Of a stretch of 64,000 bases of DNA, positions 7,951 to 16,468 are shown piece by piece. Source of the stretch: J095 sp964517605. GTDB lineage: Bacteria > Chloroflexota > Anaerolineae > 4572-78 > J111. Below the pieces are notes generated by a model, which saw nothing but the letters and a program-made list of their open reading frames with translations, was not told the origin of the DNA and searched no databases. A program made the translations under genes and the position numbers. Position 1 is the first letter of the stretch. Each line of letters begins with the position of its first letter. The stretch is from NCBI GenBank assembly GCA_964517605.1, contig CAZFCE010000001.1, positions 262,829-326,828 on the forward strand, in the 5' to 3' direction.

Positions 7951-10065
7951 ATGACCCTTTCACTTGAGTGTATTCTCGATATTGGCCGGCAAATCCTGGC
8001 CGCCCCGGAAAATGTGGCGGCGATTGCTCAATCCACGGTTGACCGGCTTCAACCGGCGCTGTTGCCGGACGGCGCGGCGGCGCTTTGGCTAATAAACCAA
8101 AGCTGCTTCAAACTCGAAGCCGCCGCCGGCAGCAACCCGCCCTTTGCGCCGGGCCAAACCCGGCCTGTTGCCATTAACCCGCCGCTCTACCCCACCGAAC
8201 TGGCCCTGCCGCTTTACGCCGGCGGCCAACTGCTGGGCCTGTTGAGCCTGCATCCGCCGCGCCCCAACGCCTTTACCCCGGCAACCATCGAACATGTGCA
8301 AACTCTGGCCGATTTTTTAGCGGCGGCGTTGGCAAACGCCCTGCGGCTTCAGCAATCAGAGCGGGAACTGGCCCAACACCGGGAACTGGTGGCCAATATT
8401 CGCCAAAGCGAAGAACTGTTCCGGCAGGTGGCCGCCTCGGTGAGCGCGCACATTTACGTGAGCGAAGTTACCCGCGACAACGTGGTGCTAAACCATTACA
8501 TTGCCACCAACGTTGAAGTGCTCACCGGTTATCCGCACGAAAATTTTATCAGGGATTGGGGATTTTGGGCCAACACCGTTATTTACCCCGATGACCGGCC
8601 ACGCGCCGCCAATCAATTTAGCCGGTTGCGCCAGGGCTTGGCCAGCACCACCGAATACCGGCTAACGCGGGCCGACGCCCAGATTATTTGGGTGCGCGAT
8701 AGTGGCCGGGTAGAAATACGGGGCGATTCAAAATTTATTTACGGGGTTGTAACCGATATTACCGACCGCAAACTGGCCGAGCTGGCCCTGGAAAACGAGC
8801 GGATGCTGTTATCGCAACGGGTGGCCGAGCGCACCAGCGAACTCAGCGCCGCCAACGCCAAACTGGCCCGCGCCGCCCGGCTAAAGGATGAATTTTTGGC
8901 CAACATGAGCCACGAACTGCGCACGCCGCTCAACGCCATTTTGGGCATGTCCGAAGTGCTGCAAAGCGGGGTGTACGGCCAACTCAACGATGAGCAACTC
9001 AACGCCGCCCGCCATATCGAAGAAAGCGGCGCTCATTTGCTGGCTCTCATCACCGACATCCTTGACCTGTCTAAAATTGAGGCCGAAAAGCTGGATTTGG
9101 ATATTAGCCAGGTTTTTATTGATTACGTCTGCGAGGCCAGCCTGCGCATGGTGGCGCAAATTGCCAAAAAGAAACGCATCAAAGTTACCTCGCAGTTTGA
9201 TGTGCGGGTAAAATCCATTCAGGCCGACCAGCGCCGGCTCAAGCAGATTTTAGTCAATTTGCTCAGCAATGCCGTAAAATTTACGCCCGAAGGCGGGCAG
9301 GTTGGCCTGTACGTGCAGGGCGACCGCCAACGCGAACTGGCGCGGTTTGTGGTGTGGGATACCGGCGTGGGGATTGCCGCCGAAGACCTGCCTCAATTGT
9401 TCCAGCCGTTTGTGCAGCTTGATAGCCGCCTGTCCCGCCAGCACGAAGGCACCGGGTTGGGGTTATCGCTGGTGGCCCGGCTGTCCGAACTGCACGGCGG
9501 CGGGGTTTCGGTAGAAAGCGAAGTGGGCCGGGGCAGCCGCTTTACGGTATCGCTGCCGTGGCGCGAAGCCGAGCCGGTAGACGATGACCCGGCGGAGTCG
9601 TTGCCCGGCTTTGCCGTAACCAACGACGATGTGCCACCGCCGGCAGAAAAAATGCCGCCGCTCATTTTGCTGGTTGAAGATAACGAAGCCAACGTTATCA
9701 CCCTCACCGAGTTTTTAACCAGCCTGGAATACCGGGTGATTGTGGCCCGCAACGGCATCGAGGCCATTAACCGCGCTCAGGAGGAGCGCCCGGACATTGT
9801 GTTAATGGATATTCAAATGCCCGGCATGGATGGGCTGGAAGCCCTTCGCCGCATTCGGGCGAATGACAGCCTGGCCGGGTTGCCGGTAATCGCCCTTACC
9901 GCGCTGGCCATGCCCGGCGACCGGGAACGCTGCCTTGAAGCCGGCGCTAACGATTACCTCAGCAAGCCGGTTAGTTTGCGGCGGTTGGCCGAAGTGATCA
10001 AAACTTATCTACAGCCCGTTTTTCCAAATAACGATGGCGCATCAAAGTACCATCCTGATCGTTGA
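7951..10065 (+). CDS. GAF-PAS-HisKA-HATPase-REC hybrid histidine kinase
   Basis: 704 residues, soluble. Domain order: GAF-like (about 1-130), PAS (about 155-275), coiled coil (275-305), HisKA with FLANMSHELRTPLNAIL (H321), HATPase_c (about 420-535; DTGVGIA, GTGLGLS) and a C-terminal receiver (about 568-690; D620 in LMDIQMPGMDG, LSKPVS). The kinase presumably autophosphorylates H321 and passes phosphate to its own D620 or to the next protein. Its last 32 bases overlap the following kinase gene in another frame, so the two are probably made together. Confidence 0.9.
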   Translation: MTLSLECILDIGRQILAAPENVAAIAQSTVDRLQPALLPDGAAALWLINQSCFKLEAAAGSNPPFAPGQTRPVAINPPLYPTELALPLYAGGQLLGLLSLHPPRPNAFTPATIEHVQTLADFLAAALANALRLQQSERELAQHRELVANIRQSEELFRQVAASVSAHIYVSEVTRDNVVLNHYIATNVEVLTGYPHENFIRDWGFWANTVIYPDDRPRAANQFSRLRQGLASTTEYRLTRADAQIIWVRDSGRVEIRGDSKFIYGVVTDITDRKLAELALENERMLLSQRVAERTSELSAANAKLARAARLKDEFLANMSHELRTPLNAILGMSEVLQSGVYGQLNDEQLNAARHIEESGAHLLALITDILDLSKIEAEKLDLDISQVFIDYVCEASLRMVAQIAKKKRIKVTSQFDVRVKSIQADQRRLKQILVNLLSNAVKFTPEGGQVGLYVQGDRQRELARFVVWDTGVGIAAEDLPQLFQPFVQLDSRLSRQHEGTGLGLSLVARLSELHGGGVSVESEVGRGSRFTVSLPWREAEPVDDDPAESLPGFAVTNDDVPPPAEKMPPLILLVEDNEANVITLTEFLTSLEYRVIVARNGIEAINRAQEERPDIVLMDIQMPGMDGLEALRRIRANDSLAGLPVIALTALAMPGDRERCLEAGANDYLSKPVSLRRLAEVIKTYLQPVFPNNDGASKYHPDR

Positions 10066-11554
10066 TGACCAACTCAGCGCCCGCGAAGTGCTGCGGGGGC
10101 TGCTGCTGGGTGAAAATTACCACCTGGTTTTTGCCGCCGACGGCCCGGAGGCGTTGGCCAAAGCCACGCAACACACGCTCGACCTGATTTTGCTGGATGT
10201 GATGATGCCCGGCCTGGACGGTTTTGAGGTGTGCCGCCAGTTGCGGGCCGATCCGCATCTGGCCGAAGTGCCGGTGATTATGGTCACGTCGCTGGATGAC
10301 CGCGAGTCGCGCCTGAAAGGGCTTGAGGCCGGCGCGGATGACTTTATCGCCAAACCGTTTGACCGGGCCGAACTCCGCGCCCGCGTAAAAACCATCACCC
10401 GCCTTAACGCCCACCGCCGCCTGCGCGCTCTGGAACTCCAGGCCGAGCGCGACCGCACCCGCTCAATTTTAGAAGCCCTGGGCGAAACCGTAATTGTTAC
10501 CAATGCCAATGGCATTATTGTGTACGTTAACCCGGCGGCAGCCAAACTAACCGGCCACGCCCTGCCCGAAATATTGGGCCAATCCTGGCCGGTGTGGCAA
10601 AACCTCCAACCCGAACTGTACGCCGCCATTTTGCAAACGGTGCAACAGGGCCAAACCTGGCAGGGCGAAGTCACCAACACCCGCACAGACAACAGCGAAT
10701 ACAGCGTGGCGCTTACGGTTGCGCCCGTTTTTTCAATGGATGACCATGAAATGGGCCTGGTGAGCGTGCAGCGCGATATTACGCCGCTCAAACAGGCCGA
10801 GCGTTCTAAAAACGAGTTTGTTTCCAACGTGTCGCACGAGCTGCGCACGCCGCTATCGGTGATTACCCTGCTCAGCGACAACTTGGAATCGCTATACGCC
10901 CGCCTGCCCGATGACCGGCGGCTAAAAATGGTGCGCGATATTCAAAAGCACACCCAAATTCTCAATGATTTGATTGGCGACGTGCTGGAGATTTCGCGGA
11001 TTGATAGTGGCCGCATGTCAATGGAGCGCGAGCGGCTTAATTTTAGCCAGCTTGTCCGCGAGCAAACCCGCGAGTTGATGCCGCTGGTGCAGCAAAAAAT
11101 GCAAACCTTGCAGGTGCAGGGCGTTCCGGCGCTGGGCGTGATGGGCAACGCGGCGCAACTCAAACAGGTCATCAGAAACCTGCTCAATAACGCCATCAAA
11201 TACACCCCGGATGGCGGCCAGATTGATTGCGATTGCCGCCCGGTAACCGCGCCCGCCGCCGATTTAGCAGCGGAGTGGCCGGGCATAGACCAGCTTGCGC
11301 CGGGGCCGTGGGCGGCCTTTAGGGTAACGGATACCGGCGTGGGCATTGCCGCCGAACATCTGGAGCGCCTGTTTGAGCGTTTTTACCGGGTAAAATCCGA
11401 GCAGCTCATTCGCGGCACCGGGTTGGGGTTGGCCATTGCCCGCCAACTGGTTGAGTTGCACCAGGGGCAGATTGCGGTGGCCTCGCGGTTGGGGCAGGGC
11501 AGCACGTTTGCGGTGTACCTGCCGCTATTGGCGCAACCTCCGGTGCTGGCTTAA
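10034..11554 (+). CDS. REC-PAS-HisKA-HATPase histidine kinase
   Basis: 506 residues, beginning inside the upstream hybrid kinase gene. The N-terminal receiver (about 5-120) has D55 in LLDVMMPGLDG and the FIAKPF Lys motif. A PAS domain (about 140-255) is followed by HisKA with FVSNVSHELRTPLS (H268) and HATPase_c (about 370-500; DTGVGIA, GTGLGLA). A receiver placed before the sensor and kinase modules suggests that kinase activity is itself set by phosphorylation from another kinase, plausibly its overlapping neighbour. It is followed by the 21-bp-period palindrome array and then an OmpR-type regulator. Confidence 0.9.
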   Translation: MAHQSTILIVDDQLSAREVLRGLLLGENYHLVFAADGPEALAKATQHTLDLILLDVMMPGLDGFEVCRQLRADPHLAEVPVIMVTSLDDRESRLKGLEAGADDFIAKPFDRAELRARVKTITRLNAHRRLRALELQAERDRTRSILEALGETVIVTNANGIIVYVNPAAAKLTGHALPEILGQSWPVWQNLQPELYAAILQTVQQGQTWQGEVTNTRTDNSEYSVALTVAPVFSMDDHEMGLVSVQRDITPLKQAERSKNEFVSNVSHELRTPLSVITLLSDNLESLYARLPDDRRLKMVRDIQKHTQILNDLIGDVLEISRIDSGRMSMERERLNFSQLVREQTRELMPLVQQKMQTLQVQGVPALGVMGNAAQLKQVIRNLLNNAIKYTPDGGQIDCDCRPVTAPAADLAAEWPGIDQLAPGPWAAFRVTDTGVGIAAEHLERLFERFYRVKSEQLIRGTGLGLAIARQLVELHQGQIAVASRLGQGSTFAVYLPLLAQPPVLA

Positions 11555-11575
11555 TACCGGCATCCAAAAGCAAAA

Positions 11576-11655
11576 TTATCACCCAGTCAAAAGAAATTAT
11601 CACCTGGTCAAAGGAAATTATCATCCGGTCAAAAAAATTTATCACCACGTGATAA
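11576..11655 (+). repeat. 21-bp-period palindrome array, locus A (4 units)
   Basis: Four 17-bp units start at 11576, 11597, 11618 and 11639, exactly 21 bases apart. Units 1-3 read TTATCAC(or T)-NNN-GTCAAAR; unit 4 is a perfect palindrome, TTATCAC-CAC-GTGATAA. The array lies between a kinase gene and a response regulator gene on the same strand. Two related arrays are at 34941 and 51773. A spacing of two helical turns would place bound dimers on one face of the DNA. The function is unknown. Confidence 0.85.
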
Positions 11656-11679
11656 TTTATCCCCGGCGGATGGCTGTAG

Positions 11680-11708
11680 AGTAGCCGCGGGGCTTGCCCC
11701 CACACTAC
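11680..11708 (+). repeat. Dispersed hairpin repeat next to array A
   Basis: GTAG-CCGC-GGGG-CTTG-CCCC-CACA-CTAC forms a stem-loop 25 bases beyond the array and 27 bases before the next start codon. A clearly related sequence (AGTAGTGGCGGGGCTTG, minus strand) lies beside array B at 34857-34880. This suggests a small REP-like family. Confidence 0.5.
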
Positions 11709-11734
11709 GCAAAGAGCGGAGACGGGAGGAATAC

Positions 11735-12469
11735 ATGGATAAGGCAATTACCATCCTTGTGGTTGATGACGAACCCGATTTGCTGGATAACATTGGGCTG
11801 GCGCTGGAAGTTGAAGCCTACAACGTGCTCACCGCCAAAGATGGGCTGGAGGCGTTAGCCGTGCTGGGCCAAATGCCGGTCAATTTGATTTTGGCCGATA
11901 TTGCCATGCCCAACTTAAACGGCTATCAACTGTACGAGCGGGTGCGCCAAAATCCAGACTGGACGGCCATCCCGTTTGTTTTTTTGAGCGCCCGCACGCT
12001 GGATAGCGATATTCAATACGGCAAATCGCTGGGTGTGGATGATTACCTCACCAAGCCCATCCGCGCCGCCGATTTGCTGGCTACCGTGCAAGGCAAACTG
12101 CGCCGGGCGCAACAATTGGCGCAGGCCCAAAAACCGGCGGCCTTTGCCGGGGCGTTGCGGGTGGGCGATATTAAAATAGACCCCGAACAGTACCGCGCCT
12201 GGTTTAAAACCGATGAACTGCACCTGTCGGTAAAGGAGTTTGCGCTACTAGAATGTTTGGTTCGGCAGGCCGGCAGCGTGCTTTCGCCGCCGGAACTGGT
12301 GCGCTCCACCCACAATTTTGAGGCCGACCCGGTTGAGGCCGGCTCGCTGCTACGCCCCCTGGTGTTGGCGCTGCGCCGTAAAATCAATGTGGATGCCGGG
12401 CAACCGGGCTACATTGAAAACGTGCGCGGCATTGGCTACCGGCTGGTGGCCGCCAATACTTTTCAATAA
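11735..12469 (+). CDS. OmpR/PhoB-type response regulator
   Basis: This 244-residue protein is preceded by GGGAGG five bases before the ATG. The receiver spans about 5-120 (D55 in LADIAMPNLNG, YLTKPI). A winged-helix Trans_reg_C DNA-binding domain spans about 150-240 (LSVKEFALLECLV, YIENVRGIGYRLV). It is the only OmpR-type output in this island and thus the likely transcriptional end-point for the neighbouring kinases. The palindrome array directly upstream could be its own operator, although that is only positional reasoning. Its receiver resembles the receiver-only protein at 14534, sharing an AIPFVFL segment. Confidence 0.92.
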   Translation: MDKAITILVVDDEPDLLDNIGLALEVEAYNVLTAKDGLEALAVLGQMPVNLILADIAMPNLNGYQLYERVRQNPDWTAIPFVFLSARTLDSDIQYGKSLGVDDYLTKPIRAADLLATVQGKLRRAQQLAQAQKPAAFAGALRVGDIKIDPEQYRAWFKTDELHLSVKEFALLECLVRQAGSVLSPPELVRSTHNFEADPVEAGSLLRPLVLALRRKINVDAGQPGYIENVRGIGYRLVAANTFQ

Positions 12470-12528
12470 TTTCCAATAAAACCCAACACAACCCAAATCC
12501 TGGCGCTATATAACCCAATGCCCAAACC

Positions 12529-12549
12529 TGATAGTTTAAAGGTGAACTA
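12529..12549 (+). promoter_or_regulatory. Short inverted repeat in the leader of the secreted protein
   Basis: GATAGTT and AACTATC arms flank an 8-base loop that contains AAAGGTG. It lies 20 bases before the start codon at 12570. It could be an operator or an mRNA hairpin; there is no further support. Confidence 0.25.
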
Positions 12550-12569
12550 TCGGCAAGGGGTATTGGGCT

Positions 12570-14516
12570 ATGGCTACCACTTTTTCAACTATAATCAAGC
12601 TAAACTGCGCCATTCTGGTAGCGATGGCCTTTACCTTGTGGTTTACCGGCCAACCCGCCCAGGCCGATGGCAGCCTGACGCCTGCGCTGGTGTTGTTTAA
12701 CTCTGCCGCCACTACCGCCGATACGCGCCAGGTTGAAGCCACCATCGCCGCTGCCGGCGGGCGCATTACCCACAAATTTCCCAACCAGGCGCTCATGGTT
12801 CAACTCCCCGCCGGCGTTACGGCTCAGTTAACCGGCCTGCCCGGTGTGGCCGGGGTTTACACCGATGCCGTGGATTTGGCCGCTATGGATGCCTTTGGCC
12901 CCGGCGCGCGCCAACTGGCCGCCGTGTGGAACAGCCTGTTTACGCCGCAGCTTGATGCCGCCGCCGCCGAAGCGCTCGATGCCCGGCAGCCGGAACATCC
13001 CCGTGATATGTTTACCGCCCCCAAACCGGCTGCCGATATTTCTGCCGCCGCCACATCAATCCGCCCCGGCTATTACGAAACCAGCGAATTTATGGCCGGT
13101 TCGGTGGCGGTGGGCATTGTGCTGCTGGAAAGCAACGGCTCCGCCGAAGCCTCCACCGAAAACTGGACCAGCGACGAAAAACAGCTTGTTCTCTCGGAGA
13201 TTGTGGGCGCGCTCAACTGGTGGGCGCAGCGTGAGCCGCGCGCCAATCTCTCGTTTGTGTACGATGACCACGCCACCAGCCCGCTGCCCATCACCGTGGA
13301 ACCCATCAACCATACCGCCTTTGATGCCACTTACGGCGAGCCGCGCTGGGTTGGCGAGGCCATGCGGGCGCTGGGTTATACTTCATCCAACTACTTTATG
13401 CAGGTTTATAACTATAACAACGCCCTGCGCGCCGCCTACGATACCGATTGGGCCTTTACCATTTTTGTGGTTGACAGCGCCGTTGACACCGACAATAAAT
13501 TTGCCGATGGCTACTTTGCCTACGCCTACCTGGGCGGCCCCTTTATGGTGATGACCTCCGAGAATAACGGTTACGGCGCTTATAATATGGATGCCGTTGC
13601 CGCCCACGAAATGGGCCACATTTTTTACGCCCTCGACCAGTACGCCAGCGCCTACCAGGGTTGCACGCTAACCGCGGGGTATTTGGCCATTCCCAACCAG
13701 AACAGCCAGTACGGCACTTGCGCTTCAAACGTAACCAGCATTATGCGCGGGCAAATTTACCCCTACACCGCCAAAGCCATTGATCAATACGCCGCCGGGC
13801 AAATTGGCTGGCGCGACAGCGACAGCGACAACATTCTGGATCCGCTGGATGTATCGCTGCCGATAACGTTTACCGGTTTTGTGCAGCAACAAGCCGCCAT
13901 CACCGTTACCGGTTCCGCCTCAATGACGCCTTATCCTTCGCCTAACGGCTCCAGCTTTACCATTAACCAGTTTACCGCCGTAAAATATCGGTTTGATGGC
14001 GGCAGTTGGCAAACCGCCACCATAGACAGCCTGGGTACCGAAGCCGCCAGCCTCACGTTTCATTTTACCGCTGCCGGGCTGGCCGCCGGCAGCCACACCC
14101 TCGAAGTGACCGCCGTTGACTCCGCCGGTAATTTTTCCAGCTCGTATGCCACCCGCACCTTTAGCGTGGCCGGCCTGGTTGACGGCGGAGTCAACACCCA
14201 ACTCAACCCCGTTACCAGCTCAACCGTTACCGGCGTTGCCTACAGTACCGGCGGCGGCACCATCGCCAATGTGGAATATCGGGTTGATGCCGGCGCGTGG
14301 CAATCGGCCACGCCTCAGGATGGCGCATTTAACAGCAATTACGAGCCGTTCGCCATCAACCTGGCCGATCTGCAAGTTGCCGCCACGCAACCCTACACCC
14401 TCGAAGCCAGAGCCATTGACAACACCGGCTACATTGAAACCGCCCCCGCCAGCACCGTCATTCAACCTGGCGGCGGGCAGCAGTATTCGGTGTTTGTTCC
14501 CATTATCATTCGGTAA
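12570..14516 (+). CDS. Secreted HExxH metalloprotease-like protein with Ig-like repeats
   Basis: 648 residues. A signal peptide (about 1-32, core AILVAMAFTLWF, ending near QADG) is followed by an inhibitor- or subtilisin-propeptide-like stretch and a domain with AAHEMGHIFYALDQY. HExxH is the zinc-binding motif of metallopeptidases, and the following Asp in HExxHxxxxxD could be the third ligand. After a DSDSDNILDPLD acidic turn, two Ig-like domains (about 440-640; RFDGGSWQTA and RVDAGAWQSA) follow. The last residues, VFVPIIIR, resemble the hydrophobic-plus-basic tails common on secreted Chloroflexota proteins. No substrate can be named. It lies between two regulator genes on the same strand. 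Confidence 0.72.
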   Translation: MATTFSTIIKLNCAILVAMAFTLWFTGQPAQADGSLTPALVLFNSAATTADTRQVEATIAAAGGRITHKFPNQALMVQLPAGVTAQLTGLPGVAGVYTDAVDLAAMDAFGPGARQLAAVWNSLFTPQLDAAAAEALDARQPEHPRDMFTAPKPAADISAAATSIRPGYYETSEFMAGSVAVGIVLLESNGSAEASTENWTSDEKQLVLSEIVGALNWWAQREPRANLSFVYDDHATSPLPITVEPINHTAFDATYGEPRWVGEAMRALGYTSSNYFMQVYNYNNALRAAYDTDWAFTIFVVDSAVDTDNKFADGYFAYAYLGGPFMVMTSENNGYGAYNMDAVAAHEMGHIFYALDQYASAYQGCTLTAGYLAIPNQNSQYGTCASNVTSIMRGQIYPYTAKAIDQYAAGQIGWRDSDSDNILDPLDVSLPITFTGFVQQQAAITVTGSASMTPYPSPNGSSFTINQFTAVKYRFDGGSWQTATIDSLGTEAASLTFHFTAAGLAAGSHTLEVTAVDSAGNFSSSYATRTFSVAGLVDGGVNTQLNPVTSSTVTGVAYSTGGGTIANVEYRVDAGAWQSATPQDGAFNSNYEPFAINLADLQVAATQPYTLEARAIDNTGYIETAPASTVIQPGGGQQYSVFVPIIIR

Positions 14517-14533
14517 ATTTTAACGGGGGAAAA

Positions 14534-14923
14534 ATGTGTAATAAACCGGCCATTTTGCTGGTAGATGACCAGCCGGACTTTCTAGAAAATTTAAGCCTCA
14601 CCTTAGAATCGGCGGGCTACCGCACCATCAGCGCCGCCGACGGTTTGGGCGCACTTGCGGCCCTTAAAAGCCAGCCGGTTCACCTGATTCTGTCTGATAT
14701 TGGCATGCCGCAAATGGGCGGCTACCGGTTGCTAAAACAGGTGCAGCAAAATCCCGGCTGGGCGGCCATTCCGTTTGTTTTTCTCACCGGCTATGTGCAG
14801 CCGGAATGTGAAATGCTCAGTCGCCAACAGTTGGGCATAACCGGCTACCTTACCAAGCCCATCCACGCCACCGAACTTTTGGCCGCCGTAAAAAATATGC
14901 TCGTTGTAAAAAACTATTCGTAA
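14534..14923 (+). CDS. Receiver-only response regulator
   Basis: 129 residues with GGGGG eight bases before the ATG. It consists of one receiver domain (acidic residues 11-12, D55 in LSDIGMPQMGG, GYLTKPI) and nothing else, so it would act as a phosphate shuttle or through protein binding. It is closely similar to the receiver of the OmpR-type regulator at 11735, which suggests duplication and loss of the output domain. It precedes two REC-first kinases. Confidence 0.88.
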   Translation: MCNKPAILLVDDQPDFLENLSLTLESAGYRTISAADGLGALAALKSQPVHLILSDIGMPQMGGYRLLKQVQQNPGWAAIPFVFLTGYVQPECEMLSRQQLGITGYLTKPIHATELLAAVKNMLVVKNYS

Positions 14924-14965
14924 TTCGCTGTTCGCAATTCGCTATTTTTTAAGGAGGGTGCTTGC

Positions 14966-14971
14966 TATAAT
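14966..14971 (+). promoter_or_regulatory. Possible -10 element TATAAT
   Basis: A perfect TATAAT lies 25 bases before the ATG at 14996. No convincing -35 is present, and the resulting leader would be very short. Confidence 0.3.
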
Positions 14972-14995
14972 AAAACTTTGTAATAGAATAAAGTT

Positions 14996-16468
14996 ATGAA
15001 ACATACAAACACCATCCTCATCATTGACGATCAGTTAAGCGTGCGCGAAACCCTCAGCGCCGTTCTCTCCGGGCAGGGCTACAATGTTGTCTTTGCCGTT
15101 AACGGGGCCGAAGGGCTGCAAAAAGCGGCCAAACTGCTGCCCGATGTTATCATTTTAGATATTATGATGCCCGGCATGGACGGCTTTGAAGTTTGCGAAC
15201 ACCTCCGTAACGATTCCTTGCTGGCCGAAGTGCCGATTATCATGCTCACCTCGCTTGATGACCTGGACACGCGGGTGCGCGGTTTAGAGTCTGGCGCCGA
15301 CGATTTTATCAGCAAACCTTTTAACCGGGTAGAACTGCTGGCGCGGATTCGCACCATTACCCGCCTTAACCGCTACCGGCGGCTGATGCTGGAGCGCACC
15401 AAGTTTGATTGGGTGGTAGACCAATCCAACGATGGCTACCTGCTGGTCGCCGATGACGACAGCATTACCTATGCCAATCCCCAGGCCCGGCTTTACCTGG
15501 GGCTAACCGTTAACAGCGCCGAACCCATCACCGAAACCTTTCTGGATTTGGCCCGGCGGCAATACCGCTACGAACCGCAAGAAGCCTGGCTAACCTGGCC
15601 CGAAACCCCCACCCACGATTTACGCATGCCTCGTTACCTGGTCAGGCCCGAAACGGCCAACTCCAACGTTTTTTGGCTTCAGGTTGAAACGCTCAAATTA
15701 CTTGCCAACCCCGAAGGCGGCTGGGTGGTGCAACTCAGGGATGTGACCGCCCAGAAAATTTTAGAGCGCGATATGCGCGGATTTCATATGATGGTTTCTC
15801 ACAAACTACGCACGCCGTTAGCCGGCATTTTGGGCAGCCTCAAATTGATGGCTCAATCCGGGGCGGTGCTGTCGCAGGATAAAATTGTTACCCTGTCGCA
15901 ACTGGCGCTAGAAAATGTGGAGCGGTTGTACCATTCTATGGGTGACGTGCTTGAATTTTTAAACGCGCCTTTTGCCACGCGCTCGCGGGTAAAATTTCAT
16001 CTTTCAAATTTAACCACCACCGTCACCGAAATTGGCGTTAACTTTGAAATTGAGGCGATTACCGTAAATTGCCCGCCGGAACTGCTCGATACCTACGTGG
16101 GTCTGTCGGAACGGGCGATGGAACTATCGCTGTGGGAAATTCTGGAAAACGCCAAAAAATTCCATCCTCACCACCGGCCCGCCGTAGAAGTTACGGTGGC
16201 CAAAGAGGTTGGGTTTATCAGCCTGAAAATAGCCGATAACGGGCAGGGGTTGGCCCCGGATCAACTGGCCCATATCTGGGCTCCCTATTATCAGGTAGAT
16301 AAATACGCCACCGGCGAAGTAAAAGGCATGGGGCTGGGGTTGGCGCTGGTAGCCACCCTGGTGCATGAAATTGGCGGCGATTGCCGGGCCTACAACCCTA
16401 AAGACCATCCGGGCCTGGTAATTGAATTACTTTTGCCGGTAGCCAAACCCAATGAAGTTACCCACTGA
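14996..16468 (+). CDS. REC-PAS-HisKA-HATPase histidine kinase with SHKLRTPL H-box
   Basis: 490 residues. The N-terminal receiver (about 5-120) has D55 in LDIMMPGMDG and FISKPF. A divergent PAS-like domain (about 130-250) leads to a HisKA segment reading VSHKLRTPLAG (H269). The residue after the phospho-His is Lys instead of the usual Glu or Asp. HATPase_c is recognisable (about 375-485; ILENAKKF N-box, DNGQGLA, GMGLGLA). Kinase activity may be altered, since the acidic residue normally assists catalysis. It overlaps the next kinase gene by 17 bases. Confidence 0.87.
   Translation: MKHTNTILIIDDQLSVRETLSAVLSGQGYNVVFAVNGAEGLQKAAKLLPDVIILDIMMPGMDGFEVCEHLRNDSLLAEVPIIMLTSLDDLDTRVRGLESGADDFISKPFNRVELLARIRTITRLNRYRRLMLERTKFDWVVDQSNDGYLLVADDDSITYANPQARLYLGLTVNSAEPITETFLDLARRQYRYEPQEAWLTWPETPTHDLRMPRYLVRPETANSNVFWLQVETLKLLANPEGGWVVQLRDVTAQKILERDMRGFHMMVSHKLRTPLAGILGSLKLMAQSGAVLSQDKIVTLSQLALENVERLYHSMGDVLEFLNAPFATRSRVKFHLSNLTTTVTEIGVNFEIEAITVNCPPELLDTYVGLSERAMELSLWEILENAKKFHPHHRPAVEVTVAKEVGFISLKIADNGQGLAPDQLAHIWAPYYQVDKYATGEVKGMGLGLALVATLVHEIGGDCRAYNPKDHPGLVIELLLPVAKPNEVTH

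Noticed and set aside
11576..11655. CRISPR array reading of the 21-bp repeats
   Set aside because: The repeats are 17 bp with only 4-base spacers, no unique spacers, no cas genes, and the units are themselves palindromic.
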